A stretch of 64,000 bases of DNA from Diphasiastrum complanatum (taxonomy: Eukaryota > Streptophyta > Lycopodiopsida > Lycopodiales > Lycopodiaceae), in assembly GCA_029204225.1 (NCBI GenBank), contig CM055107.1:8281730-8345729 (forward strand). The letters are read 5' to 3'. A model generated the notes under the pieces. That model was not told the origin of the DNA and searched no databases. It saw nothing but the letters and a program-made list of their open reading frames with translations. Positions 10,318 through 23,394 of this stretch are shown here, in pieces (positions within the stretch are counted from its first letter, which is position 1; every line of letters starts with the position of its first letter). A program made the position numbers and the translations under genes.

Positions 10318-13300
10318 CGGAAATTCAGATCTAGTGGAGAGTGCAGATTAGAGATACAATCACTGACTGATTGCCAACCATTGAAACCATGAACAACATC
10401 CACAAGTAACAGAGTGATGGAGGAGCTCACATAAAACAAAAGAGCTCACAAAGCAAAAGCATCTTCATTACAGAGAGACTGATACATATACAAGTAAAGG
10501 TTCCCTTTGCATGGGGACGCCATGTGGCATAGACCTAATAAATGCAGAAATTCACTATTGGCCTCTACGTGGCATTTTAGCCTATATACATATAAACTCC
10601 CGTTATTGGCTCGGGACAAGCAGCCGGGCTGGCTTCTTAGCTAAAGCCTACCAAACTGAAACAATACATAACTGTAAACTACAATCACAGTTGAGCTTAC
10701 TATTTCTAACTCCCTCTCTTAAGCTCAAGTGTGGTTTAAGTATCAACCTAATTGTACACTTACTACAGTATCACATTTGAAGCTTGCATAAATAAATCAG
10801 ATCAATTCTAAGCTCAAATGTGATAAGAGTATCAGAATAGAAATGTGTAGCCATGTCCTGGAGTGTCCGTAGAACATATGCAATTTTCTTGCTACCTGTA
10901 CTCGACTCACACTCAAGTACACAGTCAAAGCACTTGACTCACAAAGTATTAACCAAACACCATGCTCTCAACAAGAGTCTACCATACTCTGAACTTGACT
11001 TGTTCACCATCCAACTTGAAACACAAGCAGACCACATGAGAGACAAAACTCACACCGAGGAAACCTCACTGCCACCATGAGGTTATCATCCTCCATCTTA
11101 CTAGGCTGACATCCTATCAGATGCTTACAAGACAAACTCATAACGTTGATAACAATGAGCGACTATGGCTCAACCTTACGAAATCTTACTGCCACTAAGA
11201 TTATACCCTCACTAGAAAATCAGCTAGTAGACATGTCAACAAGTCACTGAGCATCAAATGAGTACTTTGTTTTTCTTTTAGTAGCAAATGCATAACCAAT
11301 CAAACTCCAACTCTGATCTACGTCTAGTCACAAAAACTTTCATAACAAAGTCACATGCAAGCAATCACATTCATGCAACCAACACGAATGACAAACATAT
11401 CAACTGATGATCACTGCTTGTTGAAGAAGATATCCTCCTGTACTATACACCTTTGCCATAGGTAGATCCACTACTACAACAACCATGCATCCAAAGCTCC
11501 ACACATCTGTCTTGAGATGTTCTCGAATGCACCATGTACCTCCCAAAGATACATCCCTGTCCAAGTGTCTCTTCCAACCATCCATTCCACTTTGCCTTTC
11601 CTTACCAAGCTATCATTCATCCTTCATGCACCAAGCATACAAGTCTACCAAGGACTCTGATGAATCCCCTATATCTCATGAGCTTTCTCCTGTAGGTTAC
11701 AATCTTTGACAAGCATTCACATAGAATGTGGATCATATATCAACTTGGACTCTTCACAAAAAACAAGCTAGCAAGATTTTACTTGTAAGTCAAGTGGTAT
11801 CTCTTACCATGGCATCCAACTCACCATCAAGGCTTCCTGATCATGGATTACTAAGTTCCATAGCAGCACATGCTTGCTGCTTCTTGTTACATCCTATAAC
11901 ATGATCTATGAATTTGATCTCATAGATCCTGAGAGTTATGTCTCATCAACCTTGATCTTACTGAGATAGAATGGCTTCACATGACTTCGACTAGGCTTCC
12001 TTGATCTCACTCCAAAAGACCACAGACCATCCAGGTTCAAGCATCCAATGCCAAGGCTACATACCTGCAAATACAGCCAATGCATAAAGCCTCAAAGAGA
12101 TGGCTTATCAATGCTCTTGATGGTAGATAACACTCCATCAATGTCAATCCAAATATTGACCCCTGTTGCATTGCTGACCATGCACACATCTCATGCACAC
12201 CATGAAGTCCATGCCACTCCAACAATATGCCTCCAGTAGATCATAGGGACTACCCTCTCTGCATCTTTGCCCCTTCATGCAAGCTACTAGATTTGCTTCC
12301 TTACTTTTCTCTTTGGCTCATCCAGCTGACCTTATCATTGACATCCTTCACCTTGTGACCGCCACCATTGCATTGCCACCATTAAGCTAGTATAAATTTC
12401 TCCTCAACCGAGACATTTCTCCCTTGCAAAATCATAACCACCAAATCTGACAATGCCCTTGTTGATTTTCACCTTGAGAGGCCCCCTCCAAGCCTCCCTT
12501 GAGCTTGGTTAGTTCGAACTTCCAAAAAGCTGAATCAGTAGACATGAACTATTTCACCATGTCCATCGGCATAATGTGGCACCATGCCTGGCTCTCTCCT
12601 GTGGTTGGTTTCCCTCTCTCAATTTCCGCCAATTAAGAGTTTCACGACGCCTCATTCCAAGTTTTCTACATCTCCTAGCTTTCTCCAATGCAATTCCGCC
12701 CTTTCCGCTCTCCCTCACAATATACTATGCTTAGGCTCTTCAAAACTGCTTGACAACCGCTTAGAGCTTCTTGGCTATAGGCACACGCCTTTTTTCCTAG
12801 CCTGCCCCGCAGACTTACAACACAAAATTGGGCTTAATTTGGCACATAGGTCACCAAATAGCAAAAATCGTACCTCATTGGGTCACTCGTCTCCCGCTCC
12901 ATATACTGGTGTCAAGAATGCATCAGAAATGCATTTCTCCCTTGACGATGTCGTCACTCTGTCCATCAACTTTGTGCAGGCTTTTACAGGCTCCAAAATG
13001 GCCCTTGTTTGACTCCAAAAGCCCTCCTCTAGCCAAAGTTAGGCCCTTCCAAAGTGGCCTTAGAAAATGAGCTCAAAAAATGAACTATTTTTTCATCTCG
13101 AAAAGATCCTGCCCTTCAATCCCAAATTCACCAGTCGGGTCCATTTACACATTTCAATATGAAGATTTCTATTAAAAATGAAGGCCCAATAGCCCTTCAA
13201 CCCCTCCAGGGTTCTTTTCATTCTCATCCATCGGTCCATCTTCATCCAAAGGTTTGAATTGCTCCTCAGGACCTACATCTTGACCATCGGTAGATCTTGG

Positions 13301-15230
13301 ATCCTATCCTGTGGTTAAGATCCTCTTCGCGCATTAAAATCCCCCCTTTTGATAGGGGAAATTCTCGACGGGGGATTGGCCTTGCCAAGAAGCCCTACAG
13401 GGGAAGGGCCCACACTGCCCTTACGTGAGTGATTGGGGAATGCCACTTCCAATCCCGAGGGCCATCTCAATCACCCCGTGCTCCCCAGCCGATGAGGATT
13501 TTCCAGGCCCCCAGAGGCACGACCGTAAGGAGGTTTAACATCATTCTCGATCGTATTGATCTTGTTTTTCCATATCATATTTTAGGTGAGGGTGATAATC
13601 CTGGCTCCCTGGCTTCCCTCCCCTAGCTCTTTCCATGTAGTGTGAACACGTTCCTTCAGAGTTTAGGATCTTAAATCAATCATACGACTGTGCATGGTAA
13701 AGAGGCTGGTGCTTACAATTTTTGTAAGATGTCCATGAGTACTCAATCAACAATGTTAAGGCACATGAAATGAAGCTAGTACACATACACCAAAATAGAA
13801 ATAGGACGTCATCTCTGTGTTACTTGTTGTGCAACGTGGGGGTTGCCAGTTATACGCACCGCCTTGTTTGATAGGCGGTGGTATTGTGCCAACCGTTAGG
13901 CCTAGGTATTTCACTAGGCAGTTCCAACGATGGAGGTGATTATACTGACCCCTAACCGAGGTGGTGTATTTCAACCATGCACGGCGGACTACCCGCTCTT
14001 GTATTTCAAAGAGGTCGGGCCAGTGACTCAAATACACAAAATTGACTCATTACCAGATACAATGTCAAATAGAATTTTTTCCAAACCAAGCATCCTACAT
14101 TTAAAACTTTTAGCCTTCGATAGTCACGAACATAGTATGAGGGACGCGATTAGTATGCTACTAATATGATCGTCATTAGGCAAATCCATACCAAAGTAAA
14201 ATTGAAGTCAAGACAAATCCAAGTATACTATACTAGCAATGCGAGCACCATGTAAAACATAAAATCGAGTCTCGTAACCCAACAATCATAGGTGAATTGA
14301 TTAGCAAAACCACATTTCAAGAACATGAGAATTTTACCTTCTGTGAGGAAGAACCGGTTTGCCTTCAAGAGAACCGCCGAGTGTGTATGAACTCCTTTGA
14401 GGCTTGGACTCGCGTTACTCAACTTGGGGTGTCCTTATGATCAATGTAAGGGCTTGGGAACAAAGACCCAGTTGGCCTTCTTAAATTGTTAGCCAAACAT
14501 TCTGGAATGAGGTCACGTTGCTCGAAAGTAGGAGTTCCTTGGCCAGCCTCACACCATAAGGTTTAGATATAAGCCACGATGAAGCATCCGATACACACCC
14601 TGTTGATCTGACTGGCTTATTCAATCGCAGCTCTGGACTGAGGTTTCCCCAGTAGAATCCAAGTGCTATGCAGACATTTGAAAGCAAAGTTGAGTTGTTT
14701 GAGTGATAGCATAACTCTGGAATGAGGTTCCAACAACAGTATCTGCAACTGGTTGCCTTCATTGCAACATCTTCAAATAAGCTGGTGTCTTCATACATGC
14801 ATCAAACCCACCCGTGACCTATGTGACAAATGCTCCCAACCCATCAGATTAAAAGGCATGCCCGTCTCAGACCCATGCATGGAGGGGTATGCAAATGCAA
14901 TTCTCAGCATTATTGGTGGGATGACATGGATGCAAGCCACCAATACAATGTCTAATATCGTGTGATTGATGTGTGAGATTGAGAGAATATTCCCAATCAT
15001 TATTCACGTCCATACATTCTGGATAAGTGTGTGAATTAGATATTGGCAATTGAGTTCTAGAGAATCAATAGGAATAGGTTTCTCCAACGGAAGCCACTTG
15101 AAGCTCTTGACTAATGGATCCATGAGGCATCTAACAATAATCCAGAGTATTGATATGAGTTGGATTTTCATGGAATAGTGAAATCTCTTCTTTGTGGACA
15201 AGATCCTTGTCGCTTACCTCACACTCCATT
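10318..15230. other. Old, largely unassignable interspersed sequence
   Basis: I find no sustained coding frame in these 4.9 kb. The block differs from the copia pol that precedes it and from the gag that follows. It includes Pro/Ser-rich short frames of no evident meaning, a possible kinase scrap at 11400-11585 (listed separately), and imperfect inverted sequence around 13340-13370. Composition suggests decayed transposon or gene sequence. Confidence 0.35.
11400..11585 (-). pseudogene. Possible protein-kinase remnant
   Basis: The minus-strand frame contains GTWCIREHLKTDVWSFGCMV. This resembles kinase subdomains VIII-IX, where G-T-x-x-x-M-A-P-E is followed by D-V-W-S-F-G-C. The DVWSFGC core is exact, but the APE segment is unrecognisable and no other kinase motif (glycine loop, HRD, DFG) could be traced nearby. 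A relic of a plant Ser/Thr kinase is plausible. Chance similarity cannot be excluded because the match is short. Confidence 0.3.
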
Positions 15231-15249
15231 AGATTGTTGTCAAAAATAA

Positions 15250-15524
15250 AAATATTCTCAAAAGCTCCCATATCAATTTGACATGGTTTGTAGATTGAAT
15301 ACCGATAATCGAACTTGTCCTTGAAATCACAATGAAACGAAATAGATTTTATCCTCTTTAGAATAATGGTGATGACAGAAATAAGCTTCCAATTTAGTCA
15401 ACCAATCATCAATGCTGATTGAACTTGGTTGTCCGTCAAATATAAGGCTGTAACGTACAATTTCAGATTGTATTTCATCAATAGATGGAAGTTGAATGTT
15501 TTGACTATAACCGTAATCCATCAT
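15250..15524 (-). pseudogene. Retrotransposon gag N-terminal fragment (gypsy-type)
   Basis: The frame at 15327-15524 reads FDGQPSSISIDDWLTKLEAY, the start of a Retrotrans_gag domain. The same signature occurs in the gag at 45157-45714 (F-D-G-x-x-S-S-x-x-I-D-D-W-L). Coding similarity fades below about 15250. The fragment lies on the same strand as the 5' LTR at 17850 onward, and both fit one minus-strand element. The 2.3-kb gap between them is much longer than the roughly 250 bp in the related copy at 51.5 kb, which points to inserted material. Confidence 0.65.
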
Positions 15525-15530
15525 TAATGA

Positions 15531-16000
15531 CTAGTGAAGACTAGTGGACTATGAAGTCACCGTCTGAAATTTATTCAGAATGGTATTTTACAGGTTGGTA
15601 AAATTGCTCTTCTCCACCCACTTAAAATTCTAAGTCCTCAAAAAATAAAGTCGTTGTGAATGGAAAATGTAACAAATTAAAATGAAGTAGCAATTGTGTC
15701 CAATTGTCACCACGAACAATTTTTCTTTTTACAACACGAGTTTGGATAGTCTCGGTGAGTTTTTCTTATCATTCTGATCACTTTTTGTTTCTGTTTCACT
15801 GAATTCTGAGCTCAAACAAGAAAGATATGGGAGTTTGAAGAAAAATAAGGAAATTGAGTTAGGATGAGGGGTTGTAAATTTTTCAAAGTTGTATTTAATA
15901 AAACCTGAAGTCCAAGAAATTTTAGAGTGCCTTGAGGAATAGAAATAACCTCAAGAAAATAAAAAATTAATGGCAATTTTTTTTTTCCGGTTACTGAAAA
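15531..16000. other. Non-coding segment between gag and minisatellite
   Basis: AT-rich sequence without a supported gene. It lies between the gag fragment and the RGLG-containing insert. Confidence 0.4.
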
Positions 16001-16215
16001 CTAGTTCGTTGGGATGTCGACCGAACGGTAATTAGTTGGGGTCTCGACCGAACGCTGGTTCGTTGGCATTTGGACATAACGCTAGTTTGTTGGCATCTCA
16101 ACCGATGTGAAGGTGGATGAGCTCTTGACCGAGGAAACGCGTGAGCTCTCGACCGAGGAGGAGGCACGAGTTGCAATCTCGAGCGAAGGAACGCTCTCGA
16201 CCGAAGAGGCGGATC
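16001..16215. repeat. Degenerate minisatellite with CTCGACCGA core
   Basis: About eight imperfect units of roughly 25-31 bp, each containing a form of gttcgttgg followed by a [ct]tcgaccga core (about 16018, 16044, 16100, 16125, 16155, 16195). The unit is GC-richer than the flanks. It stands just left of the RGLG fragment. Confidence 0.65.
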
Positions 16216-16516
16216 AGGGAGAAGCGTCTGGACCAAGCCAAGGGATGTTAGCTGAGCCGGAAGGTCGCGTGAATCTGTTCTGTAGAAGGATTTTGAAAGG
16301 TTTGTTGTTTTGTTGCAGAATGAGATCACCAAGGAAGCAAGCCAGAGTTTCTAATTGATTCACTATGTGTTGTCAGAAGAAGGTTGTTGACAGATGCAAA
16401 ATATGACAGAGTCACGGGGACGATGATTTTGTGTGTTTTACATGTTTATTATCTTAGATTGCAGATCTCCACAGTTTACAATTGCTAAGCTACAGTTGAC
16501 CGACATCTTCAAGCAG

Positions 16517-16964
16517 ACGCGATGAGCCGTCATCCAGAAATTGTAATTTCTTTCACTGGACATAGTCTTCATGCAATTGGGGATGCTCCTAATCTGTACA
16601 AGCAAGCTATCTCAATTATAGGCCGCACCTTATCTGCCTTTGATGAAGACAACTTTCTTTGAATGGATGCAATCTTCATGCAATTGGGGATGCTCCCAAT
16701 CTATATGAGCAAGGTATCTCAATTATAGGCCGCACCTTATCTGCCTTTGATGAAGACAACTTGATCCCTTGTTTTGGCTTTGGGGATGCATCCACACATG
16801 ATCAATATATCTTCAGCTTCTATCCAGACCATCGACCCTGTTCAGGATTTATAGAGCGTGTTACCTGTTCAGGATTTAGAGAGGCTTTAACACGCTATCG
16901 AGCAATTATCCCACATGTTCGATTATCTGGACCAAATTTGCCTTTCAATGCTATGGAATGCTAA
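16517..16964 (+). pseudogene. RGLG-type E3 ligase (copine/vWA domain) fragment with internal duplications
   Basis: The frame reads SIIGRTLSAFDEDNLIPCFG, then FGDASTHDQYIFSFYPDHRP and YRAIIPHVRLSGP. These match the copine/vWA domain of plant RGLG (RING domain ligase) proteins, which ubiquitinate targets in stress and auxin signalling. Only about 100 residues of this domain remain: no RING finger, no N-terminus. Two tandem duplications break it. A unit of about 95 bp (about 16573-16656, repeated at 16670-16752) restarts the LHAIGDAPN segment, and a unit of about 27 bp repeats the CSGF peptide (about 16839-16884). It ends abruptly after LSGP. It lies inside a gypsy-type element on the opposite strand, so capture is possible. 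Confidence 0.8.
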
Positions 16965-17079
16965 GTGAGAAGGGTGAGGTGACCGAGAGAGATAGGGGAG
17001 AGTCGTGGAGAGTGACTTAGGTCTAGGTCTAGGTTATGGTTAAGGGTTAGTTTAGGTTTGGTTTTTTTAATTGAACTTC

Positions 17080-17849
17080 AAAATGAAGAATTCAAAAAAA
17101 ATTTACAAGGAAAATGAAACTTCAGAGTTGAAACTTTGAAGCGATTCTCTCTCACTTGAAAAAATCTCCAAAAAACAATTTCCAAAATTCTGGCTAGTTT
17201 GACCCATCTTCACTAATTTGATCATAACTTTCTTAATATTGATCCAAATCACAAAAACTCGATACTTCTGAAAAGCTAACAACAAGCTGTACCAGGCTAT
17301 AGAATCAGATCAATGATTGAATGTGATTTATTAGGTCAAATTAACAACAAAACAGGACTGAAAATTTTGAAGAAAGAAAACAAACAAAACTAGAGCTACA
17401 AATCAAGATTTGTCATAACTTTTTGGATACTAATCGAAATGACTTGCCATATGGATCAGATCAAAGCTAAAACAATGCTCTAAAATCCTATGAATAGAAA
17501 CTTGAAATAGAAACTCAGATCAAATCTAAAAAATTTAAATCAAGTGAAAGCAAAATTCTAGTCATCTATTTTGACAACTTTTGGGAAAAGTGCAATAACT
17601 TTTGCATCTCTTATCTAAATGCCTTAAAAATTAGTGCAAATGAAAGTAAGATAGAGCTCTACAAACCTATTGAATCAAATTAGAAATGAAAAGCAAAATG
17701 GAGTGCTAAGTTTTTTTCTGAACAGAACTGAAAAATTCAAAGTTAAAGATTGTAAAAAAGAAAGCTACAAATGCAATTAACTTATCAAATCTAATGAAAT
17801 TCACATGAAATCATCATGAATTTAGGATCTATGCTCTGATATCAAGAGA
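17080..17849 (-). repeat. Untranslated leader and PBS of a minus-strand LTR element
   Basis: AT-rich leader with three diverged units spaced by about 185 bp, each beginning with a form of cataactttt (about 17223, 17410, 17591). A PBS-like site (complement of gctctgatatca, 17833-17844) sits next to LTR sequence starting TGTCATGTGCC at 17850. The leader of the related element at 51.5 kb carries the same cataactt motif. Confidence 0.6.
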
Positions 17850-18590
17850 TGTCATGTGCCAAATCCCAAACTAATAGCAATTACAATGAAGTAAAGCTAA
17901 TAGCAAGAAAAGTACAAGTCCATCATGATAGCATATCCATAGAAAGCTAGAACCATGGAGAACACCATAGAATCACATTAGCAATGGAAAGAAGAGTACA
18001 AGATATGTACATGAGCATTGATTCATGTGGATAGGGCACATAAGACCTAGCAATGGAGATCCCTATGACTCACATTCACAAGGAGAAAGCAAGAAGCTCT
18101 CACTTGCAAATGAGCCAAAAGATTCACAAAATGATGTCTCTTGCCTAGTTATAGACAGTGCTCTTACTTAATTTAACTCAACTATCTTGAGGGATAGTTG
18201 GCCCTTGTTAAGTATTATTTAAACTACATTGGGCCCTTATTGGCCTATTATCCTTATTAGTTACTTTGAAGGGCCTAAAGAGGGAACCGCCTTGTTCTTA
18301 AGGCTAATAGCTCCTTTTGGGCCTACAAAGCTTACATTGGATATTATATTTCCTTTTAAAGCGCTGATGTACTAAAAGTACATGATATTATGGGCCTCAT
18401 TTCTATGGTTTTATAATAACTTTCATAATTAATATAGATAATAGTGTCCAAATTGGATGCTCTACTATTTCTTACATCAATTTTACATGTCAAGATGTAA
18501 CTAGAACATGAAAAACCAAATAGAATGTAAATGCAATGTTTTTTCCGTGCTTCCAATTTTGAAATCTCTAGAAAATAATACCAAAAAAAC
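17850..18590 (-). repeat. 5' LTR of gypsy-type element
   Basis: Starts TGTCATGTGCC next to the PBS. It shares scattered blocks with 51749-52480 (tgccatgtgccaa near the start, gat[ag]ttatgggcct and aatagtgtcca near the end), so both are diverged LTRs of one family. The right end is approximate. No second LTR of this copy was found in the window. Confidence 0.6.
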
Positions 18591-18874
18591 TATAAATGTG
18601 AGTAATCAACCAATGCTTTCATGTCTCCTCCATTTTTGTCCTTTCTTGATATGTCTCTTGGACATGAAAATCCATGAATGAGCCTCTTTTGCCATAAGAT
18701 GTCATCAACCCTTGATGACTTGACCATGGATGAGTGATATAATGAGTCTCGTTTAGCTTCATTTCCATAAGCAAAACCAGCCATTAAAGTACAACTCCAT
18801 CATCAAAATAATGCAAAATAATGTAGCTAGTTTTACCATATCTTGACAATTTGCACACATTCACATGAAATTAC

Positions 18875-20703
18875 TCAAACATGAGATAGAACAAAGTAAA
18901 GTAAACATGAACAACAATTCCTTGCTGCTCTGTTGACCTTAATTGACTCTTCAATAACCTGCAAAAAAATATCCAAAGTATCTTTGTCACTTAACTTCCC
19001 TTTGATGCTCTTGACTAGCTCCAAATTGCCACCTTTCCTTTTGTGTTGTTGAAGCCCTTTGAGATCAACCTCTTGATCTTCGACTTGACCATCAAAGTCA
19101 TTGAACAAAAATTCTTTTCCAGATCCATTATTTGCATTCAATCTTTGAAAACCATCATCCACTTGCATAGCATCATCTAGACAAGAAGATGAATCAAAAC
19201 ATGTGAATAAAGCTAAGTTTGTACCTTCAACTTGTTTACCCTTCTCATCATATGTAAGCCTAGATGGCTTTTGTCTTTCCCTTGAGGATATTATTAGAAA
19301 TTGACTTGGAGATGCATCTCCACCATCACCATCCAAAGAACCATCTTTATCACCACCAAAAATGCTAGATTGATCAACATCAACAACATCAAGCTTATCC
19401 ACATTCTTCTCTTCAAAGACAACATCCTTAGAAATGTGAACTTTCTTTGACTTAGGAATGTAAACCCTATAAGCTTTCCTTACTTAACTATAGCCAACAA
19501 ATATTCCCTTCAAAAATCCAAAGAGGAGTTGACATAGCAAGTACTACCAAAGATCTTCAAATGCTCCATCTTTGGCTTCTCACCAAAAAGAACTTCAAAT
19601 GAACTCTTACCATCCAAGTCTTCATTTGAGTACCTATTGCAAACAAAGTTAGAAAATGACTTAGGAAGGTTTGCATTCACCCTCATGGATTTTTCTCTTT
19701 AAAAAAGATTGATCTTCTTCTCTTCCACACTAGGTAGAACCTTTGAGTTTGAAAGATCCCTCTTGATCCCATGTTCCACACAAACCTCTTTGAACTTTGT
19801 TGATAGATCTTCATTTGCCAAATTTAAGCACTTGATCTTCATGTTGAATTGACTCTCCACAACATTCTTGACCTTGAGAAAGACATCAAATATGAAATTC
19901 TCACCTCCTTAGGGTTAGGACCCTAGATGTAGACTTGGACTCATAAACCTTCTTCAAAGATTCCCGAGCTTGTGCATTTACCAACTTCCTTGAGAAGTTC
20001 ATTAGTCACATTCATCTTGATTACATGTAAAGCTTTTTTTGCAATCTTGTCATACCTCAATAGATCTTGTGGTGCCAAAGGTATCTCCTCCGCACCTACA
20101 ACAATATCCATCAAATCAAAGATTCCATCCTCACCTTCGAAGTAGAATAATTTGTTGAGGTAAGCCTATCATTGCTGTCCAACATGAAGCCACTTGAGGT
20201 TGCCATGTTGCAATGATCTGATATTCTCTTTGAACATGTTTCAATGCACTAAGCACTCCCTTGAAAATCAACAAATGAAACTCAAGAAGAAATCACAAAG
20301 ATATGGAAACAATCTAGCCTTCCCTTTTTCTCTTTCTAGCAAATCCTAGCACATAGAATCTTGATTTCTTGATCACAATAGATCTAAACACAATACGATG
20401 AACTTTTTCCAACACCTAAGATTGAAACACACTCTTGAAAATATCTCATCTAATAGCGTATAGCATGCACAATCACAAGCAATTTTTGTCTCCACATTCC
20501 AGTAAGTGGTTCAAAAATCTTCCATCGATAAGTATTTTGACTTAAAATGATTTTAAAATCACAAAGATCCAAAATCTATACTTGAAACTACAAGATTTGA
20601 GCTAGAAACACCTCCAAATCCACATAGAATTTACGGCGCCTTCAAATCAATCTCTAGATTTGGAAAATCCACCAACTTTGGCCTGCAACCTGCTCTAATA
20701 CCA
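18875..20703 (-). mobile_element. Internally deleted copia (gag start, integrase C-terminus)
   Basis: A PBS (complement of tgctctaatacca, 20691-20703) abuts TGTGAAAAATC at 20704, the inferred 5' LTR start. On the minus strand a gag-like opening (LDSNDRLTSTNYSTSKVRME) appears near 20200. Broken integrase follows: FGEKPKMEHLKIFGSTCYVN in shifted frames near 19550, then KAYRVYIPKSKKVHISKDVV near 19430. The open frame 18875-19402 continues into an acidic linker (Asp/Gly-rich). Protease, the integrase core and RT/RNase H are missing or unreadable. Confidence 0.7.
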
Positions 20704-21430
20704 TGTGAAAAATCAGAGATCAAAACACATTTAGTTCATCGATAGAAGATGTTTGGCCCTATGTTCTTAATCCAGCATTATAATAGTAACTGTTGTAAGT
20801 TCAAAGTCAAATTACCATTTAGTTGGTGTATAGTCTCAAGTACAACCAACTATATTTTCGAGTTGTTGTACACCCTACCATTTTGTTCTTTCTATAGTGG
20901 TAAAGGAGTGAGGTGTTCCAACCACTGTGAATTTTTCAATTCTGTTGTGTCATTGTATTTGTAATGAACAAAGGAGCATATATTTCTCTACTCATAGATT
21001 CACTGAAGAGTAGTCAAATCATGAGTAGAAATACTCTAGGCAACCATTTAAATAGTGAAATATGGAAGAAAAAAAAAGTTCAGAATATAAAGGGTGCCAG
21101 AGCAACAACAAAGACCCCGACTGAAGCACAAATTATGCATGTTTCTTGAGTTTTGATTTGATAACTTTGTTATAAGAGAAAATGACCATAAACTCTGTGA
21201 GTGTATCGATGGCTAACTCAAAAATGTTTGACACTAAGACACATTGGTCCCCAACCACACTTAAAACTTTTTTTATTGAATAAGCCATAACTTGTCATGA
21301 TTGGGATGAAGGAAACAAAAGTAGTGATTAGATTTGGTAACAAAGAGCCACATGCGATTAGACTCATGAGGAAAGATTTAATAATAATCAACTTCTATGC
21401 TGCAAATTATAAAGTTTCATAACTAAACCA
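20704..21430. other. Putative copia LTR start and flank
   Basis: Begins with the inferred LTR start TGTGAAAAATC. No partner LTR was found, so its right end is unknown. Frames here (for example 20749-20964) have no recognisable domain. Confidence 0.35.
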
Positions 21431-21678
21431 TACTTATGGGATCTAGTTGTGCATCAGCATAGTCAATATGAAATGATATTCGTGAAACTTGTTAGAAGAA
21501 AATCATGTTACACCACATTTGATCAATAATGAACTTGAAATATCACTCCATGTTATAGCTATTGATACTTTGATGGCTTGCATTTCTTTGTGAAAAAAAA
21601 AACAATTTAATTTTTTTTTAAGAGCCATTTTCTAAATATAATGGTAACAATTTTTCTTATCTCAAAATAAATTATGGA

Positions 21679-21754
<76 letters not shown>

Positions 21755-22800
21755 CAACTTTTATTCTGTTTTAAAATTTTGATTCATACACACAAGGCTT
21801 GCTTGGGATTACAATATCATTTTTTTTCTATGCCATATGAGTATATCACTTATTTCTACCAAGTATTAGTATCAAAAGCTAATATTCTTGAACTTGTCAA
21901 AAGAAAACCATATTACATCTAACTTGAGAAATTATTCGATTTCACAACCATTAATAGTTTGATTGCTTGTAATGGACTTGAACATATTCTCTTTTTGGGG
22001 GAAAAGAAAAAAACAAAACAAAACTCAAATTTTTTATCAACACTTTTTTAAATTTAATGGTAACAATTATTCATCACAAAATTAAATTTATTGTGCAACT
22101 TAGACTTTGTAGACCTTTTGAAGAATTTGATTCATACGCACTTGTCGTCAAGTGATAAGTATCACTTATTTCTACCAAATATTAATATCAAAATCTACTA
22201 TTGTTGACTTTGTCAAAAAAAAACCATATAACAACACATTTGCTAATTAACTTGAAAAATCATTCTATTTCACAACTAACTATCAATACTTTGATGACCT
22301 GTATCAGATTTGAACATGCTTTCATTGTGACAAAAAAATTATATTCTATTTGGTGTGCAATTTTCTAAATTGAATGGTAACAATTTTCTCATTGAAAAAT
22401 AAAATCTACTAGAAAACTTAGACACTATAGAACTTTTGAGGAATTTAGTTCTTACACACTTGTCAAGTGATCATGATTTTTGTTTATGTCATATGATTAT
22501 CACTTATTTGTACCAAATATTAATATCAAAAACTAATATTCTTGATTTTGTTAGAATAAAATCATATTACAACACCTTTGATGATTGACTAACCTCAAAA
22601 ATTGCTCTATTCTATAGTTATTGATAATTTGATGGTTGGTAGTGGACTTGAACATGTTCCCATTGTGAGAAAATATTCACAATTTTTTTTTACAACAATT
22701 TTTTATATGTAATGATAACAAATTTTCTCATCTCAAAAATATTTTAGAACGACTTGGACTTTCTAGACTATTTGAAGAACTAAGTTCAAAGAATACTTTT
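21430..22800. repeat. Diverged tandem array, about four units of 325-370 bp
   Basis: Recurring landmarks occur in order: tatcacttattt[cg]taccaa (21845, 22168, 22497), then [ag]aaaccatatta with acaac, then tttgat[gt][ga]cttg, then tggtaacaatttt (21644, 22060, 22375), then ttgaagaattt with gattcatac. A first, more diverged unit (about 21470-21845) contains the CA microsatellite. Spacing of about 322 and 330 bp in the better-kept units shows a real tandem array. It is AT-rich, non-coding and old. Confidence 0.75.
21681..21748. repeat. (CA)34 microsatellite
   Basis: A perfect run of CA dinucleotides inside the first unit of the tandem array and absent from the other units, so it grew after the array formed. 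Confidence 0.98.
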
Positions 22801-23394
22801 GCTTTGACAAGGCCAATAATCGTCGTCAAGAGTTTGGACATCTATACTCAAAGAAACTCAATATATCATAGTTGACATTGAAAGTTAAATTCTGATTTTT
22901 CTTTCTAAGGAAAAAAAAACGCCTCACATCAATACTTCAAAGCGAATACTTAAAAAAATTTGAGTTTAATTCAATGCTTTTCATAATTTGACCACACAAT
23001 TGATATTAAATAATTGTTTTATTTTAGAAATTTTGGTGTAATTCAGATTGACCAAAAACATTTTAGAAATGTTCCAAAATCTTTTAGAAAACTTTTTTCT
23101 AATCCAATACATATGTAAACTTGCCAATGATGCAATCTACAATATATATTCATATAAAAACTTCAAACTAGACTTTGTTTCATGCGTTAATTGGTGATCA
23201 AAATTATCTAACACCTATCAAATATGTAGCAATTTTGTCAAAGCTATGTAGCATTTAAAAATAGCTAAAAAACTTCACCTCCTCCCTTGGGCTTTGCAAC
23301 TCTCGATGGATCTTCAAGGTCTATAAAAATCGAATAAATCCTCTTACTCTTTTGTGTTCCGTTTGGACTTTGCAAAGCACCGATAACATTTCAA
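22801..23394. other. AT-rich spacer
   Basis: No gene or repeat that I can support. It lies between the tandem array and a gypsy pol remnant. Confidence 0.4.
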
